Shown piece by piece: positions 12,060 through 22,799 of a DNA stretch of 64,000 nucleotides; positions within the stretch are counted from its first letter, which is position 1, and each line of letters opens with the position of its first letter. The DNA is taken from positions 19,020,501 to 19,084,500 of the forward strand of contig NC_134113.1 of assembly GCF_040939455.1 (NCBI RefSeq), read 5' to 3'. Made by a program: the position numbers and the translations under genes. A model generated the notes under the pieces. That model did not search any database. It had not been told where the DNA came from and was given only the letters and a program-made list of their open reading frames with translations. This stretch comes from Microcebus murinus (taxonomy: Eukaryota > Chordata > Mammalia > Primates > Cheirogaleidae).

Positions 12060-13800
12060 AAGGGAGATCTCAGTCTTGACTAATTCCTCTGAAACCTCAT
12101 TAAAATGGCACTAAGGAAGTTGATATGATACCTCACAGGTATAAAGAAAATAGCAAAGGTGATAAGAGCAATTCAAATTTAGAAACAAAGCAGCTGGATA
12201 AGTAAAACTGCCTAGCAGACCAGAGAAAGCTGAAAACAAACTGGCCATGAGGGAAAACCAAAACTAAGTTGATTTGGGCTGCACACTACAAGAAAGCCTC
12301 AGGAATTGGAAACCTAAGGTATCCCAGGAGCTGACTATGTAGGTCGAGCTGAAAATGGGTGAACTGATTAAAAGTCTGAATAAGAAGCAATAGGATTCCT
12401 AGATCACCAATTCACTCAACCAGCTGGGTGACTCCTCTTTCCTCACATTAGCAGAAAGTTGAAGGTTTTCTTCTCAACAAGAAGTGAACCCTGGACTTAG
12501 GAACACCAGGCTTATTGAGAATTGGAGTAAGGCATGTTACTATTAATAAAAGAGCTGGGAAAATAATGGAAAGAACACAGTGAATGGTGATACTTGGAAG
12601 TCCCATTGCCAACTTGGTTCCTAGAATGCCAGTAGCCAAGCTATATATATATATATATTGAAGGTAGGGGGTCTTTCAAAAAATGGACTGTTTCTATCAT
12701 CCCAAATATGAAGTACACCATTTAAAACCTACACACAAACACACAGACACAAACTCTCTTAGCTCTTAAATATGATGGGATTACCAAGAGCAGCAGACAT
12801 TTGAAGACTCTAATGTAAAAGAGAAAAACAAAAACAAACCAAAAGTCAGAGGGAGAAATGTGGAGGAAAGGAGCAGAAGAAAACCTCCAAAATATAGAGG
12901 TTTTAAAAATGAGATGATAGAAAAAAGGTCTAGAGCAGGCGTCCTCAAACTACGTCCCACGGGCCACATGCCCACATGCGGGCCGCCTAGCAAATTTATC
13001 CCGCCCTTCGGCTGTTTTTGCGTGTGCTGCCTGTCCTGCTTAGCAGCCGACTTGTCCCAGGCCCGCAGTGTGCACTCTCCAATGGTCTAAGGGACAGTGA
13101 ACTGGCCCCCTGCTTAAAAAGTTTGAGGACCCCTGGTCTAGAGATTAAAAATATGGCAGGTTAAGTGAAAACTCAGTAGGAGAGTTCAAACACAAACATG
13201 AGGAAATCTCCCAGAAAGTAAACTAAATGACAAAGATGTGAGAGAAACAAAAGACAAATTAGACAATCAGTCTAGGAGTTCCAGGAGATGATCAAACATT
13301 AGCTTCTAGAAATAGAGAACAACAACAAAAAAAGGTGAAAAAAAAAGACAAAAGAAATTCTCAGAGCTAAAGAACATTAGTTAGATGGAAAGAAACAACT
13401 TAGTTTCTACAAACAACTACAACAACAACAAAAAGAATATGACAGGGCCTACACCAAAGCATATAGTCTTAAAATTTCATACTGTCAGACACACAGAAGA
13501 TTCTAAATGTGTCAAGAGGTAATAGCTCTTATAAATAGGATAAGGGGTCCCAGTGGCACTGAATTTCTCAGTAGCAACACTAAAAGCTGGAAGACAAATG
13601 GTATAATGTCTTCATAATTCTGAGAAAAATGTTCCATTATTGAAGTACCTATTACTTCATATCCATTACTGACTACAAATTTTAGCTGAATGACAAATGG
13701 CAGTGTATTAGAATTAACATTTAGCCAAAATCAAATGTCACCATCAGGAATAAACTTCTGAGATACAAGAATAAATTAAAATTATATTTTTCAAAGGTAA
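12060..13800 (+). mobile_element. Old L1M/HAL1 relic
   Basis: Sense-strand HAL1/L1M-like text. It has a coiled-coil-coding AG-rich section around 12870-13330, then GCAACACTAAAAGCTGGAAG and CTTCATAATTCTGAGAAAAA near 13570-13630, and TTAGCTGAATGAC, equivalent to the 'ccagccaaact' region. All frames are broken. It is split by the hAT element at 12936-13135. The 5' limit is uncertain. Confidence 0.55.
12936..13135 (-). mobile_element. Non-autonomous hAT element, 200 bp, subfamily A
   Basis: The ends are CAGGCGTCCTCAAAC and GTTTGAGGACCCCTG (reverse complement CAGGGGTCCTCAAAC), a 15-bp TIR with one mismatch. The flanks are a perfect 8-bp duplication GTCTAGAG (12928-12935 and 13136-13143). Both traits define hAT transposons. 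Relative to the copy at 61986 it is reversed. The internal text is GC-rich, contains CpGs and codes for nothing. An overlapping open frame on each strand is incidental. It is a MITE that needed transposase in trans. Confidence 0.92.
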
Positions 13801-13913
13801 CAATCACTACAATTTAATTAACAGTTTTAGAAATAATTTTTAAAAATGTGACACTACAATGCATGAACAATTTCTCAACATGATTTTGCAATTATCTACT
13901 AAATTGCACTTAT

Positions 13914-13981
13914 AACCACTAAAGTTCCCATCTGAAATACCATTGCTCTTCTAACCACTAAAATTCCCATCAGAAATACCA
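13914..13981. repeat. Local 29-bp direct duplication
   Basis: Two copies of a 29-bp unit beginning AACCACTAAARTTCCCATC, at 13914-13942 and 13953-13981, with a 39-bp period. They differ at two positions. This looks like a small segmental slippage or template-switch duplication. Confidence 0.75.
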
Positions 13982-14389
13982 GAGGCTTATTTTCAGGTGA
14001 AGTCAATGGAGAAGCAACATATATTTTAGCTAACTCTGCCAGTACTAAAGTACCACCGTGGTAATATTGCTACCAACTCATTAGGTGCTTCTTTGTCTCT
14101 AATGGTAGCTGACTAATCTTGACTTTAACTCCTGGACTTGAATTGGTCAAAGATGACTGAATTTCACTATATACTCCCACAAGTTAAAGTTAACTATCCT
14201 GCTTCAAGATGCTTTCTAAATATTTTCAAAGTACACTTAAGATTGTTGTCCTCACTTACACATTTAATATCAAATATTTATACCTACATATCAAAATTTT
14301 GAGCCAAATAAATGTTGTTTTAAGTCATCATTAGGGGGACATTTGTTACATAGAAATAGATAAGTGAAATAATCATTATCAACCAATGT
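13982..14389. other. No firm feature
   Basis: AT-rich. The end (14295-14365) vaguely resembles the terminal part of a MaLR-type LTR (TTTAAGTCATCATTAG, TTTGTTACATAGAAATAGAT), but not well enough to call. Confidence 0.35.
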
Positions 14390-15205
14390 GATCTAATTGG
14401 CATTTATAGAACACTATATCCTAACAACTACAAAATACTTATGGTACATTCATCAATATCAATCATATATTGGGCATATTTGGAGAATATATTGGTCATA
14501 AGCATGTCTGAATGACTTCAGAAGTATTGAAATTATATTAAATTAGAAATTAATAAAGGAGCTAAGTTAAAAATCAATAATAAAAAGATATCTGGAAAAA
14601 TAACCTAAATATCTGGAAATTAAGCAACACAATACTAAATGATGCAATATCAAAGAAGAAATCACAAAGGACATTTGAAAATATTCTGAAATAAATGAAA
14701 ACAAAACATATCAAAAATTATGGAAGGCATCTAAAGAAGTACTTCAAAGGAAATTTGTAGCTTTACTAGCTTATTTGAGAAAAAAAAATGTTGAAAACTA
14801 ATTATCTAAGCTTATACCTTAAAACTCTAGAAAATTAAACCCAAAGGATGAATATGTAGGCAATTAATAAATAGTGGAAATCAATGAAATAGAAAACAAA
14901 CAATAGAGAAAAATTAATAAAACCACAAGCTAGTTCTTTGAAAAGTTTTAAAAACTTGATAATATCTTACCAAGACTGATGAAAACAGAAGAGAGACAAA
15001 AAAGATGATGAAGAGAAATGAAAAGAGAGAAAATATCAGGAATTAAGGAGGGTATATCACTATGGATCATGCAAAAACTTAAAGAATAATAAAGGCAGCT
15101 AAATTCCAATTAATTTAACAAGCTAGAAGAAATGGATAAATTCTTGAAAGACATAAATTATGAAAACATAGGAAGATATTTGAAAATAAAATAGAATACT
15201 CCTTG
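14390..15205 (+). mobile_element. Old L1M ORF2, endonuclease-RT linker part
   Basis: Sense-strand ORF2 text of an old L1, for example AATCATATATTGGGCATATTTGG, AGTACTTCAAAGGAAATTTGTAG near 14740 and AAACCACAAGCTAGTTCTTTGAAAA near 14920. It is split from its continuation at 17245 by a stack of later insertions. Frames are destroyed. Confidence 0.75.
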
Positions 15206-15460
15206 TACAGTAATCTTCTTTTATCTTCAGGGAATACATTTCAAGGTGCCCAGTGAATGCCTGAAACTATGGATAGTATCAAACCCTACATATATTAAGC
15301 TTTTTCCTATACATATATACCTATGATAAAGTTTAATTTATAAATTATGAACAGTAAGAGATTAACAACTCCTCTTTGACATATATTTGACTTCTCTTTA
15401 GCATATCCAAACAGCCAGCACTACTACTCTTGCATTTTAGGGCTATTATTAAGTAAAATG
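15206..15460. mobile_element. Tigger1/2-type internally deleted DNA transposon
   Basis: AGGGAATACATTTCAAGGTG, then GCCTGAAACTATGGATAGTA and TATGATAAAGTTTAATTTATAAATTA are the left part of a Tigger1/2-like element. AGCCAGCACTACTACTCTTGC with TATTATTAAGTAAAATG is the reversed start of its coding region. It inserted into the old L1M and was then cut by the L1 that starts at 15461, so its right end is not visible. Confidence 0.65.
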
Positions 15461-17045
15461 TCCATACTAGCCAAAGTGACTTATAGATTCAAGGCAATTC
15501 CCATCAAAATACCAATGTCGTTTGTCACAGATCCAGAAAAAACAATCCTAAATCTCATATGAAACGAAAAAGATCCCAAATAGCCAAAGTAATCCTAAGC
15601 AAAAAGAACAAATCTGGAGGCATCACATTACCTGACCTCAAATTATAGTAACCAAAAGATCATAGTACTTATATAGAGGTAGACAGATAGACCAATGGAA
15701 TAGAATAGAGAACCAGAAATAAAGGCATGTAGTTACAACCAACTGATTTTTAGCAAAGCAGATAAAAACATACACTGGGGAAAGGACACCCTATTCAATA
15801 AATGGTGCTGAGAAAATTGGATAGCCATATGCGGAAGAATGAAACTGGATTCCTATCTCTCACCATATTCAAAAATTAACTCAAAATGGATTAAAGACTT
15901 AAATGTAAGACCTGAAACTATAAAAAATCTAGAAGAAAACAGGAAAAACTCTCCTAGCCATTGGCCTAGGCAAAGAATTTATGGCTAAGATGCCCAAAAC
16001 AAATACAGCAACAATAAAAATAAATGGGATTTAATTAAACTAAAAAATTTCTGCACAGCAAAGGAAATAACTAACAAAGTAAATAGACTGTCTACGGAAT
16101 GGGAGAAAATATTCACAAATACACAACCGACAAAGGGCTAATATTCAGGATCTACAAAGAACTCAATAAAATAAGCAAGAAAAAAACCAAATAACCCCAT
16201 CAAAAAGGGGACAAAAGATCTGAACAGATTCTTTTTTCAAAAGAATATAGACAAATGGCCAAGAAGCATATGAAAAAATGGTCAACATCACTAATCAGCA
16301 GGGAAATGCAAATTAAAACCACAGTGAGATTCTACTTTACCCCTATTATAATGGTCATTAAAAATTTTAAAAACAATAGATATTGACACAGACATGGTAA
16401 AAAAGCGAACACTTTGGTGGGAATATATACACTGTTGGTGGGAATATAAACTAGTACAACCTCTAAGGAGAACAGTTTGGAGATTCCTTAAAGAACTGAA
16501 AGTAGACCTACCATTTGATCCAGCAATCCCACTGTTGGGTATCTACTCAAAAGAAAAGAAGTCATTTTATAAAAAAGACTCCTGCACCTGAATGTTTATC
16601 AAAGCACAGTTCACAATTGCAAAAATATGAAGTCAATCTAAGTGCCAATCAGCTGGTGAGTGGATAAAGAAAAGGATCCCATGGAGTACTATTCAGCCGT
16701 AAAAAGAAATGAAATAATGTCTTTTGCAGCAACTTGGATGGAACTGGCAAAAATTATCCTAAGTGAAGTATCTCAGGAATAGAAAAATAAATACCACATG
16801 TTCTCACTTATAAGTGGGAACTAAATGAGGCATATGTGTGGTCATAATACCATGTAATGGACATTGAATACAAAGAAGGGGGTAGGGTGAGAGAAGGGTT
16901 AGGGATAAAAAGCTACCTATCAAGTACAATGCACACTATTCTGGTGACAGGTACACTGAAAGGCCTAACTTCAGCATTATGCAATTTATCCATGTAACAA
17001 AAAACACGTGTACTCCCTAAATCCACTGAAATTAAAAAAAATAAT
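15461..17045 (+). mobile_element. 5'-truncated primate L1 (L1PB/L1MA-like), ORF2 3' part and 3'UTR
   Basis: This begins within the RT C-terminal region (GACTTATAGATTCAAGGCAA). It runs through the C-terminal ORF2 segment, including the frame at 16394-16591 with the conserved [11 protein letters not shown] block, and ends in a 3'UTR with CCATGTAACAAAAAACACGTG and an A/AAT-rich tail. Multiple stops leave no functional ORF2. Its 3'UTR is of the older type shared with other primates, unlike L1-A and L1-B. No target duplication could be found. Confidence 0.85.
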
Positions 17046-17049
17046 AATA

Positions 17050-17235
17050 ATATATATTTAAATTGCTGAGAGTAAATCTTAAAAGTTCTCACCACAAAAA
17101 TTGATAAGTATGTGCAGTGTTGGATATGTTAATTAGCTTTATTTAATTATTTCACAATGTATACATGTATCAAATCATGTTGTATATCATAAATATATAT
17201 AATTTTTATTTGTCTACTAAAGCTTAATAAAGCTG
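17050..17235 (+). mobile_element. Old L1M 3'UTR end
   Basis: AGTAAATCTTAAAAGTTCTCACC, then TTTCACAATGTATACATGTATCAAATCATG and AATAAAGCTG with a short A run are the 3' end of an old L1M subfamily. It sits between the primate L1 and the resumed L1M ORF2, so it is another layer of the nested stack. Confidence 0.65.
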
Positions 17236-17244
17236 TAAAAAAAA

Positions 17245-17707
17245 AGCTGAAGAAATTTTTAAAAAATCTTCATCTACAATAAATTCCAGGCCCATATGGC
17301 TTCACTGTTGAATTCTTTCAAACTTTCAAGGAGGAATTTATACCAATCTAACATAATATCTTTTAGAACATAGAAGAAGAGAAAAGTCATTGTATGAGAC
17401 CAGTATAACATAATACCAAAACTAGACAAGGACTTTGCAAAACATGAAAATCACAGACCCCTATCCCTCATGAACATAGTCTCAAGATTCTTTGACAAAA
17501 TATTGACATATCAAATCCAACAATATATATATACAAAGGATAGTACCTCATGGCCAAAAAAACTTTCTCTCAGGAGTGCAAGGTTGATTTAGCATTCAAA
17601 ACTAAATCAATATAATTTACCACATTAACAGAATAAAATTATCACCTCAATAATTACCTCAATAGAAGAAAAAAAACCATTTGATAAAATTCACACTTGT
17701 TTCCAAT
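17245..17707 (+). mobile_element. Old L1M ORF2, RT part (continuation of 14390-15205)
   Basis: CAGGCCCATATGGCTTCACTG begins the RT-coding region. CCCTCATGAACATAG and AATCCAACAATATATA follow in the order expected of ORF2. Frames are broken. The element is interrupted again at 17724 by a twin-primed L1. Confidence 0.75.
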
Positions 17708-17723
17708 AAAAACTTTGAGTTTT

Positions 17724-18178
17724 GGGGGAACCTCCATACTATTTTCCATGGTGACTATGCTGGTTTGCATTCCCACCAGTGGTCTACACTAGTGTTCCCC
17801 TTTTTTCACATCCTCTTCAGTATTTGTTATTTTTTTGTCTTTTTGATGATAACCATTTTAACTAGGGTGAGATTATGTCTCATTGTGGTTGTGATTTGTA
17901 CTCTTCTGATGATTGGTGATGAGCATTTTGTCATATAGTTGCTAGCTATCTGTATGTATTCTTTTGAGAAATGTCTATTTTGCCCACTTTTAAATTGGAT
18001 TTTCTAATTTGTTGACATATAGTTGTTCATAATGGACATATTTTGTGCCTTGATTAGGGTGGAAATGAATGTTTGCATTTATCAAAATTCGTGGAACTGT
18101 ACACTTAGAATGTGTGCATTCTATTGTATGTAAATTATACCTCAATAAAGTTGATTAAAATTTCCAAACCAAAAAATA
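17724..18178. mobile_element. Twin-primed (5'-inverted) L1 insertion
   Basis: 17724-18020 is L1 ORF2 C-terminal text on the minus strand (CCTCCATACTATTTTCCATG, TTTGCATTCCCACCAGT). 18040-18178 is an L1 3' end on the plus strand (GAACTGTACACTTAGAATG, AATTATACCTCAATAAAG plus A tail). The flanks AAAAACTTTGAGTTTT (17708-17723) and AAAAACTTTTAGTTTT (18179-18194) match at 15 of 16 positions. Inversion of the 5' part with a target duplication is the signature of twin priming. Confidence 0.85.
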
Positions 18179-18204
18179 AAAAACTTTTAGTTTTAGAAGG
18201 AAAT

Positions 18205-18380
18205 TTTTCTGTATTTGTAATAGTCTCCCAACTTTGGCCTTTGTACCCCTAAAATATATTCTCAGCAGAACAAAGTTATTCTATTATAAAAATCATCAGT
18301 TTAATTTCACTCCTCTGCCCAAAACATCATGTGGCTCCAAATTTTGCTTCTGCATTTTACTTGAATTGGAAAGATATTAA
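18205..18380 (+). mobile_element. L2 fragment
   Basis: The CTTTGGCCTTTGTACCCCTA, AATATATTCTCAGCAG, TTCACTCCTCTGCCCAAAAC and ATGTGGCTCC blocks occur in L2 sense order. It lies between old L1M pieces. Confidence 0.7.
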
Positions 18381-18389
18381 TGCTAAAGT

Positions 18390-20190
18390 TTTATATATCA
18401 TAATCTCAAAAGCAAGCACTAAAAAAAATACAGAGAGATATAGAAAACAAGCCAATAGATAAATCAAAAATGGATTACCAAAAAAAGGCAGATAAGAGGA
18501 CAAAGAATAAACCTAGAAAGAACAAGAATAATAATAATAATAATAATATAAAGGTAAACCAAAATGCAACCATATCAATAGTTACATCAAAGGCAAATTA
18601 TGTACACATTAATTGAAAGACAGTGATTGTTAGATGGGAACATAAAAATTAAAATACTTTTACAGACCCAACTACATGTGGTCTACAAAAAATCCACTTT
18701 AACAGTAAAACAATAGATTCATTCTATTATAATCAAGAATAAGTAAAGTATGCTTGCTAGCTCTATTGATAATTAGAATTATTCTGGGAAACTTGACCAA
18801 TGCAATTGGATAAGACAGCAATTAAGTATGAATATCAGAAAAGAGGAAGAAAAACTAAGCTTATTTGCAGATGGCATCATTGTCTAGGTATAAAACTCAA
18901 AAGAATAATCTGAAAATCAACTAGGATTTATAAGAAATTAATTAGAGTAGTAATTAAAAAATAAAGCTCAATATTTTTCTACATTCCAGCAATAATGAAT
19001 TATAAAATGAATTACATTCATAATAGCAAAACAATATATATCACCTAAGATTTAAAACCATGAGAAATGTGCAGAACCTCTGTGAAGAAAACCACAATAT
19101 TATTATTAAAGAACATAAAAGAAAACTAGTCTAAATGGAGAACTGTATCATGTTACCAGTTAATATTGTCAAGATGTCAATTCTTCTCAAATAAATAAAT
19201 AAACTCAGTGCAATCCCAGTGGGTTTGAGGCTTTATTTTTGGAAACTCAACAAATAATTCCAAAGTTCATCTGGAAGAATAATATATGAAACTAAGTAAG
19301 AGATTTTGAAAATTGTAGTAATAACAGGGCTTTTCCCAGCCAGAAAATAAAATCTATTAATATATAAAATAATAGTTACAATATAGTAGTGATATCATAA
19401 AAACAAGCAAACAATAAAATAAAATTTAAAGTTTAGACCTGTTTCTGTATAAATACAAGATTAATGTGTTAATAGTGTCATCTTAAGTGGGAAAGAATAC
19501 ATTAATCTGTAAATGATGATGAAATACATAACTAAACATTTTGTGGAAAATAAGCTAGATTAATATTTTATACCACATTCAAAACAAATTCCAGACTTAG
19601 AGATTCAGATACACAAATAAGATCTATAACACTAAAGGAATATATATATGTACATATAAATATAGATAGATATATAATCTTAGTGTGGTAAATAAAAGGA
19701 CTCCTAAGGTAGAAGCTGCATGAGAAATATTAAACTTGCTATAAAAATAAATTTTATTTGGTAAAGGATTACATTAAAAATAAAAATAAAACTTGCAAAT
19801 GATTACAAATGATTGAGAAAAATGTATGCAACATACCTTTAAGAAAAAGCTCATGTCAATCCATAACAAGTTGACAAAGGGACCAAAAGAAAACAAAAAT
19901 CATGAAGGAAAATAATAGAAAATTCTCAAAAGCAGATACAATTATTTGCCACCTAGTAACTAAAAATGCTACTTAAGAGGCATACCATGTTAGAATATTA
20001 AATACACAAAGCTCTCTCTATATATAAGTAAGGGTATAGGAAAATAGAAACTCTCATATATGGGTAGAAGGGCATCAATTTTTATAACTCTTTTGGAAAG
20101 CAGATTAGAATTCTTAAAATTTTGTAAATTTACCACTTAGAGAAACTAATTCTAACAAAATAACAGTGGATTTCTCTAAATGAATATTCA
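18390..20190 (+). mobile_element. Old L1M ORF2 relic
   Basis: It includes the start of ORF2 (ATATCAATAGTTACATCAAAG near 18570; ACAGACCCAACTACATG near 18660), then jumps to the RT/3' half (TTATTTGCAGATGGCATCATTGTC near 18860; CAATCCCAGTGGGTTTGAG near 19210) and the ORF2 C-terminal region to about 20190. It is probably two pieces or one copy with an internal deletion. No frame survives. Confidence 0.7.
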
Positions 20191-20199
20191 TGGTACCTG

Positions 20200-21500
20200 A
20201 TCAGAAAATGCAAGATTAAAGATGACCCTACACAGTTTTCTTTAAGAAATCACTCAAAACAACAATAAAAACTAAAAAAAAAAAAGGAAAAACAATTTTT
20301 GATAAAGCTAGGAGACACTTGTAACTTTGACCTGTAATATTTGAGGAATAGCTGCCTACAGGGAAGGTCAAACAGGGATGCCAGAAATACCTAAAGAGAC
20401 ATCTGTGGCTAAAGATATCAAATAAATCAGGGAGAGCAGTTACTCAAAGTATATGGCTTAACATGAGGGGCAAAACCACAAGCATTGCCTAGAACAATGG
20501 GACTTTGATGCTTGGTCTTTATAGAGAGCTTCTCTGGATCTTCTTTGATGGGGCTGAACAAGGAAACGCACATCTTTGAGAGAAGCGATGTATTATTGAA
20601 GAAGGGTGAAGGAAATGGATCTTGATTTATGAGTAGTATAGCAACTACTGATTTCTTTGAAGGAGGGAGAAATGAAGGATAAATAATTCACACACACACA
20701 CACAAACACACACACTCCTGAGTCATAAGGAGCTTTGCTGTGAAGTATAGTTACTGCTTTCCTGGAACCTCGTTCCCTCCCATGAAGGAACCTCTCGCCA
20801 ATAACTGAAAGAATTTACCTCATTCACAGAGGTAATAATGAAAAAAAACAAAACCCAGCTAAGTATCTATACAAAGTTACTTTCAGGAAAAGGAAGAAGA
20901 ATAATGTGATAAAAACAAGTGGCAGGTGATGAACACACACCAGAAAAATATTGCCACTGCTCAGATAAAAATCATGACCAAATATATAACCATGAGTATG
21001 AGGAACCTAATGAATCAAAAGCTCAAAGCAGAAAACTGGAGGAGATGAAACATGAGCTGGTAGACTTGAAAAATAAATAGAAGAAAAAAATAATTCATCC
21101 AAGAAATTGATGCTACATTAAGCAGCACAAAAAGCCATTACTGAAATCACTGGACAGAAGAACAGGGTTAAGAAAAGCAAGCAAAATGATAAGATACGGA
21201 AAACAGACCAAAAAAAAAAAAAAAAAGTGGGGTCAACAGAAAACAAATAAAACATAAAAAACATTTTTGAGACATAATTTTGAAGAATTACAAGACTTAA
21301 ATCTCTACCTTAAACTTGAAATTCATGCCCAAAAAACCCCAAAAAACAAAACAAAAAATCCTCGTGCAATATTATCAATATTGAAACATATCCTAGAGAT
21401 AGTACTGGACTTCAAAAGATTTAAAAAAAAAAAAACCAACAAAAAAACAACTTTGGGTATTCAGGCAAAAATGATTAAGTAAGATTAAGTAACCTACAAG
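20200..21500 (+). mobile_element. Probable old L1M/HAL1 5' and ORF1 part
   Basis: Purine-rich text with an AG-rich coiled-coil-like section (20960-21480) resembling HAL1/L1M ORF1, preceded by a less AT-rich 5' section. It contains a CA microsatellite (20689-20716) and an A17 run near 21210. Assignment is by general character and is less certain than its neighbours. Confidence 0.4.
20689..20716. repeat. (CA)n microsatellite
   Basis: CACACACACACACAAACACACACAC, interrupted once by AA. Confidence 0.95.
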
Positions 21501-21536
21501 TTTGAGGTAGAGCCCTACTTGTTTAAATTTTTTTTT

Positions 21537-21995
21537 TATTTCTGACTATATGGCCACCCAACTAGACACTGCATTTCCTAACTTTCATTTCAGTTATTTA
21601 AGGTGGCCACATGAGTAAGTTCTGAACCATTGGATATGCACTAAAGTATGTCAAGTCATCCACAGTTGAAAGAAAACTGCTTTCTCCATATTTTGCCTCT
21701 TCCACTTTTGCAAGCTGGAGTGTAGCAATAAATACATGTGCCAACATCCCACTTTTGATCTCAGGGATCAGAAAATGTCCCAGGGGGTGGTGTGGCAACA
21801 AGATGGAAGAAACTACATTCTAAATGACCTTACACAGCAGTTGCTCTGATAACTCAGACCAGCCAGATTGTTGTATCAAAGAGATAATAAGTTCAATCCT
21901 ATTTAACTCCTTATATTTTTCACTTGTTACAGTGACACATCTTTTCCCATACGTAATAGTAAGGGGAAAAATTAAACTGGCTTCATCTTTCACAA
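21537..21995 (+). mobile_element. MaLR/MLT1-like LTR remnant
   Basis: GGTGGCCACATGAGTAAGTTC, then AACCATTGGATATGCA, GGTGTGGCAACAAGATGGAAG and a terminal TTATATTTTTCACTTGTTAC follow the order of an old MLT1-type LTR (ERVL-MaLR class). Overlapping small open frames on both strands are incidental. No paired LTR or internal region is seen, so it looks solo and very old. Confidence 0.55.
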
Positions 21996-22009
21996 CAATA
22001 TTCAATGCT

Positions 22010-22438
22010 GAAAGATAGAGATGTGATACTTACAAAGAACCCAGGAAAATAATGTGTGATCCATGATTTCTGTATCCAAACAGTCATTTAAGTATAATGG
22101 AAGTAGACAAATATTGTGACTTCTACGACCCTTCTTTAGGAAACTAATAGGCAATAAACTTCAATCAAGAAATGAACAGAGAAAAATAATTGTCAGTGAC
22201 ATTTTAATCTAACAAAGCATGAAAATGGCAGTAAAACAGAATGTGTATGTTATAAATTATGAAAATGAATGAATGATAAAATTAGACAAAGGTAGAAAAG
22301 AAAGAGAAGGTGGGAGATTGTGTAAGTATGCCTATTTTCTCATACATATGGCTAATATTTTAAAAACATAGGCTAGAAAAAGTTTTAAAATAATATATAA
22401 CTTACAAAAATTATTGGTAGAGGGAAGAGATGGAAAAA
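22010..22438. other. No recognised feature
   Basis: AT-rich sequence, possibly old L1. Nothing diagnostic. Confidence 0.4.
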
Positions 22439-22584
22439 CAGTGAATCTCAACCATAGCTGTTATTTAAAGTCACATGGGGACTTCTTGAAAATAATCATC
22501 TCTTAATCTCAGAAGCACTGATATTTTTCTTCTTTTTTAAAGCTCACAGATGATAATAATGTGGATCAGGGCTGGGAACCACTG
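22439..22584 (+). mobile_element. MER5A (hAT-Charlie MITE)
   Basis: It begins CAGTGAATCTCAACC and ends GCTGGGAACCACTG, the TIR pair of MER5A. The middle has AGAAGCACTGATATTTTTC and TTAAAGCTCACAGATGATAATAA. At 146 bp it is slightly shorter than a full MER5A. An 8-bp target duplication is no longer clear. Confidence 0.85.
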
Positions 22585-22742
22585 AAGTAGAAAAGCACTA
22601 CCAAATGTCCTTGCTATAATACAGAATCAACAGACACTAGCTGGAATAGAGGCTAAAGTATATTATAATAAATTGGCAGGTTTTAAGACAATCACTAACA
22701 GATCTTAAAATTAAACATAAATCTTAGATTACAAAGAAGAAT

Positions 22743-22789
22743 GTGCATGCATACATGTGCATGTGCATGCACACACACACACACACACA
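22743..22789. repeat. TGCA/CA microsatellite
   Basis: ATGTGCATGC units grading into (CA)n. A second short CA run lies at about 22904-22918. Confidence 0.95.
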
Positions 22790-22799
22790 AGCAATAAAA

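Noticed and set aside
14295..14365. Possible MaLR LTR end
   Set aside because: Only a short tail-like resemblance, with no start or body of the LTR visible upstream.
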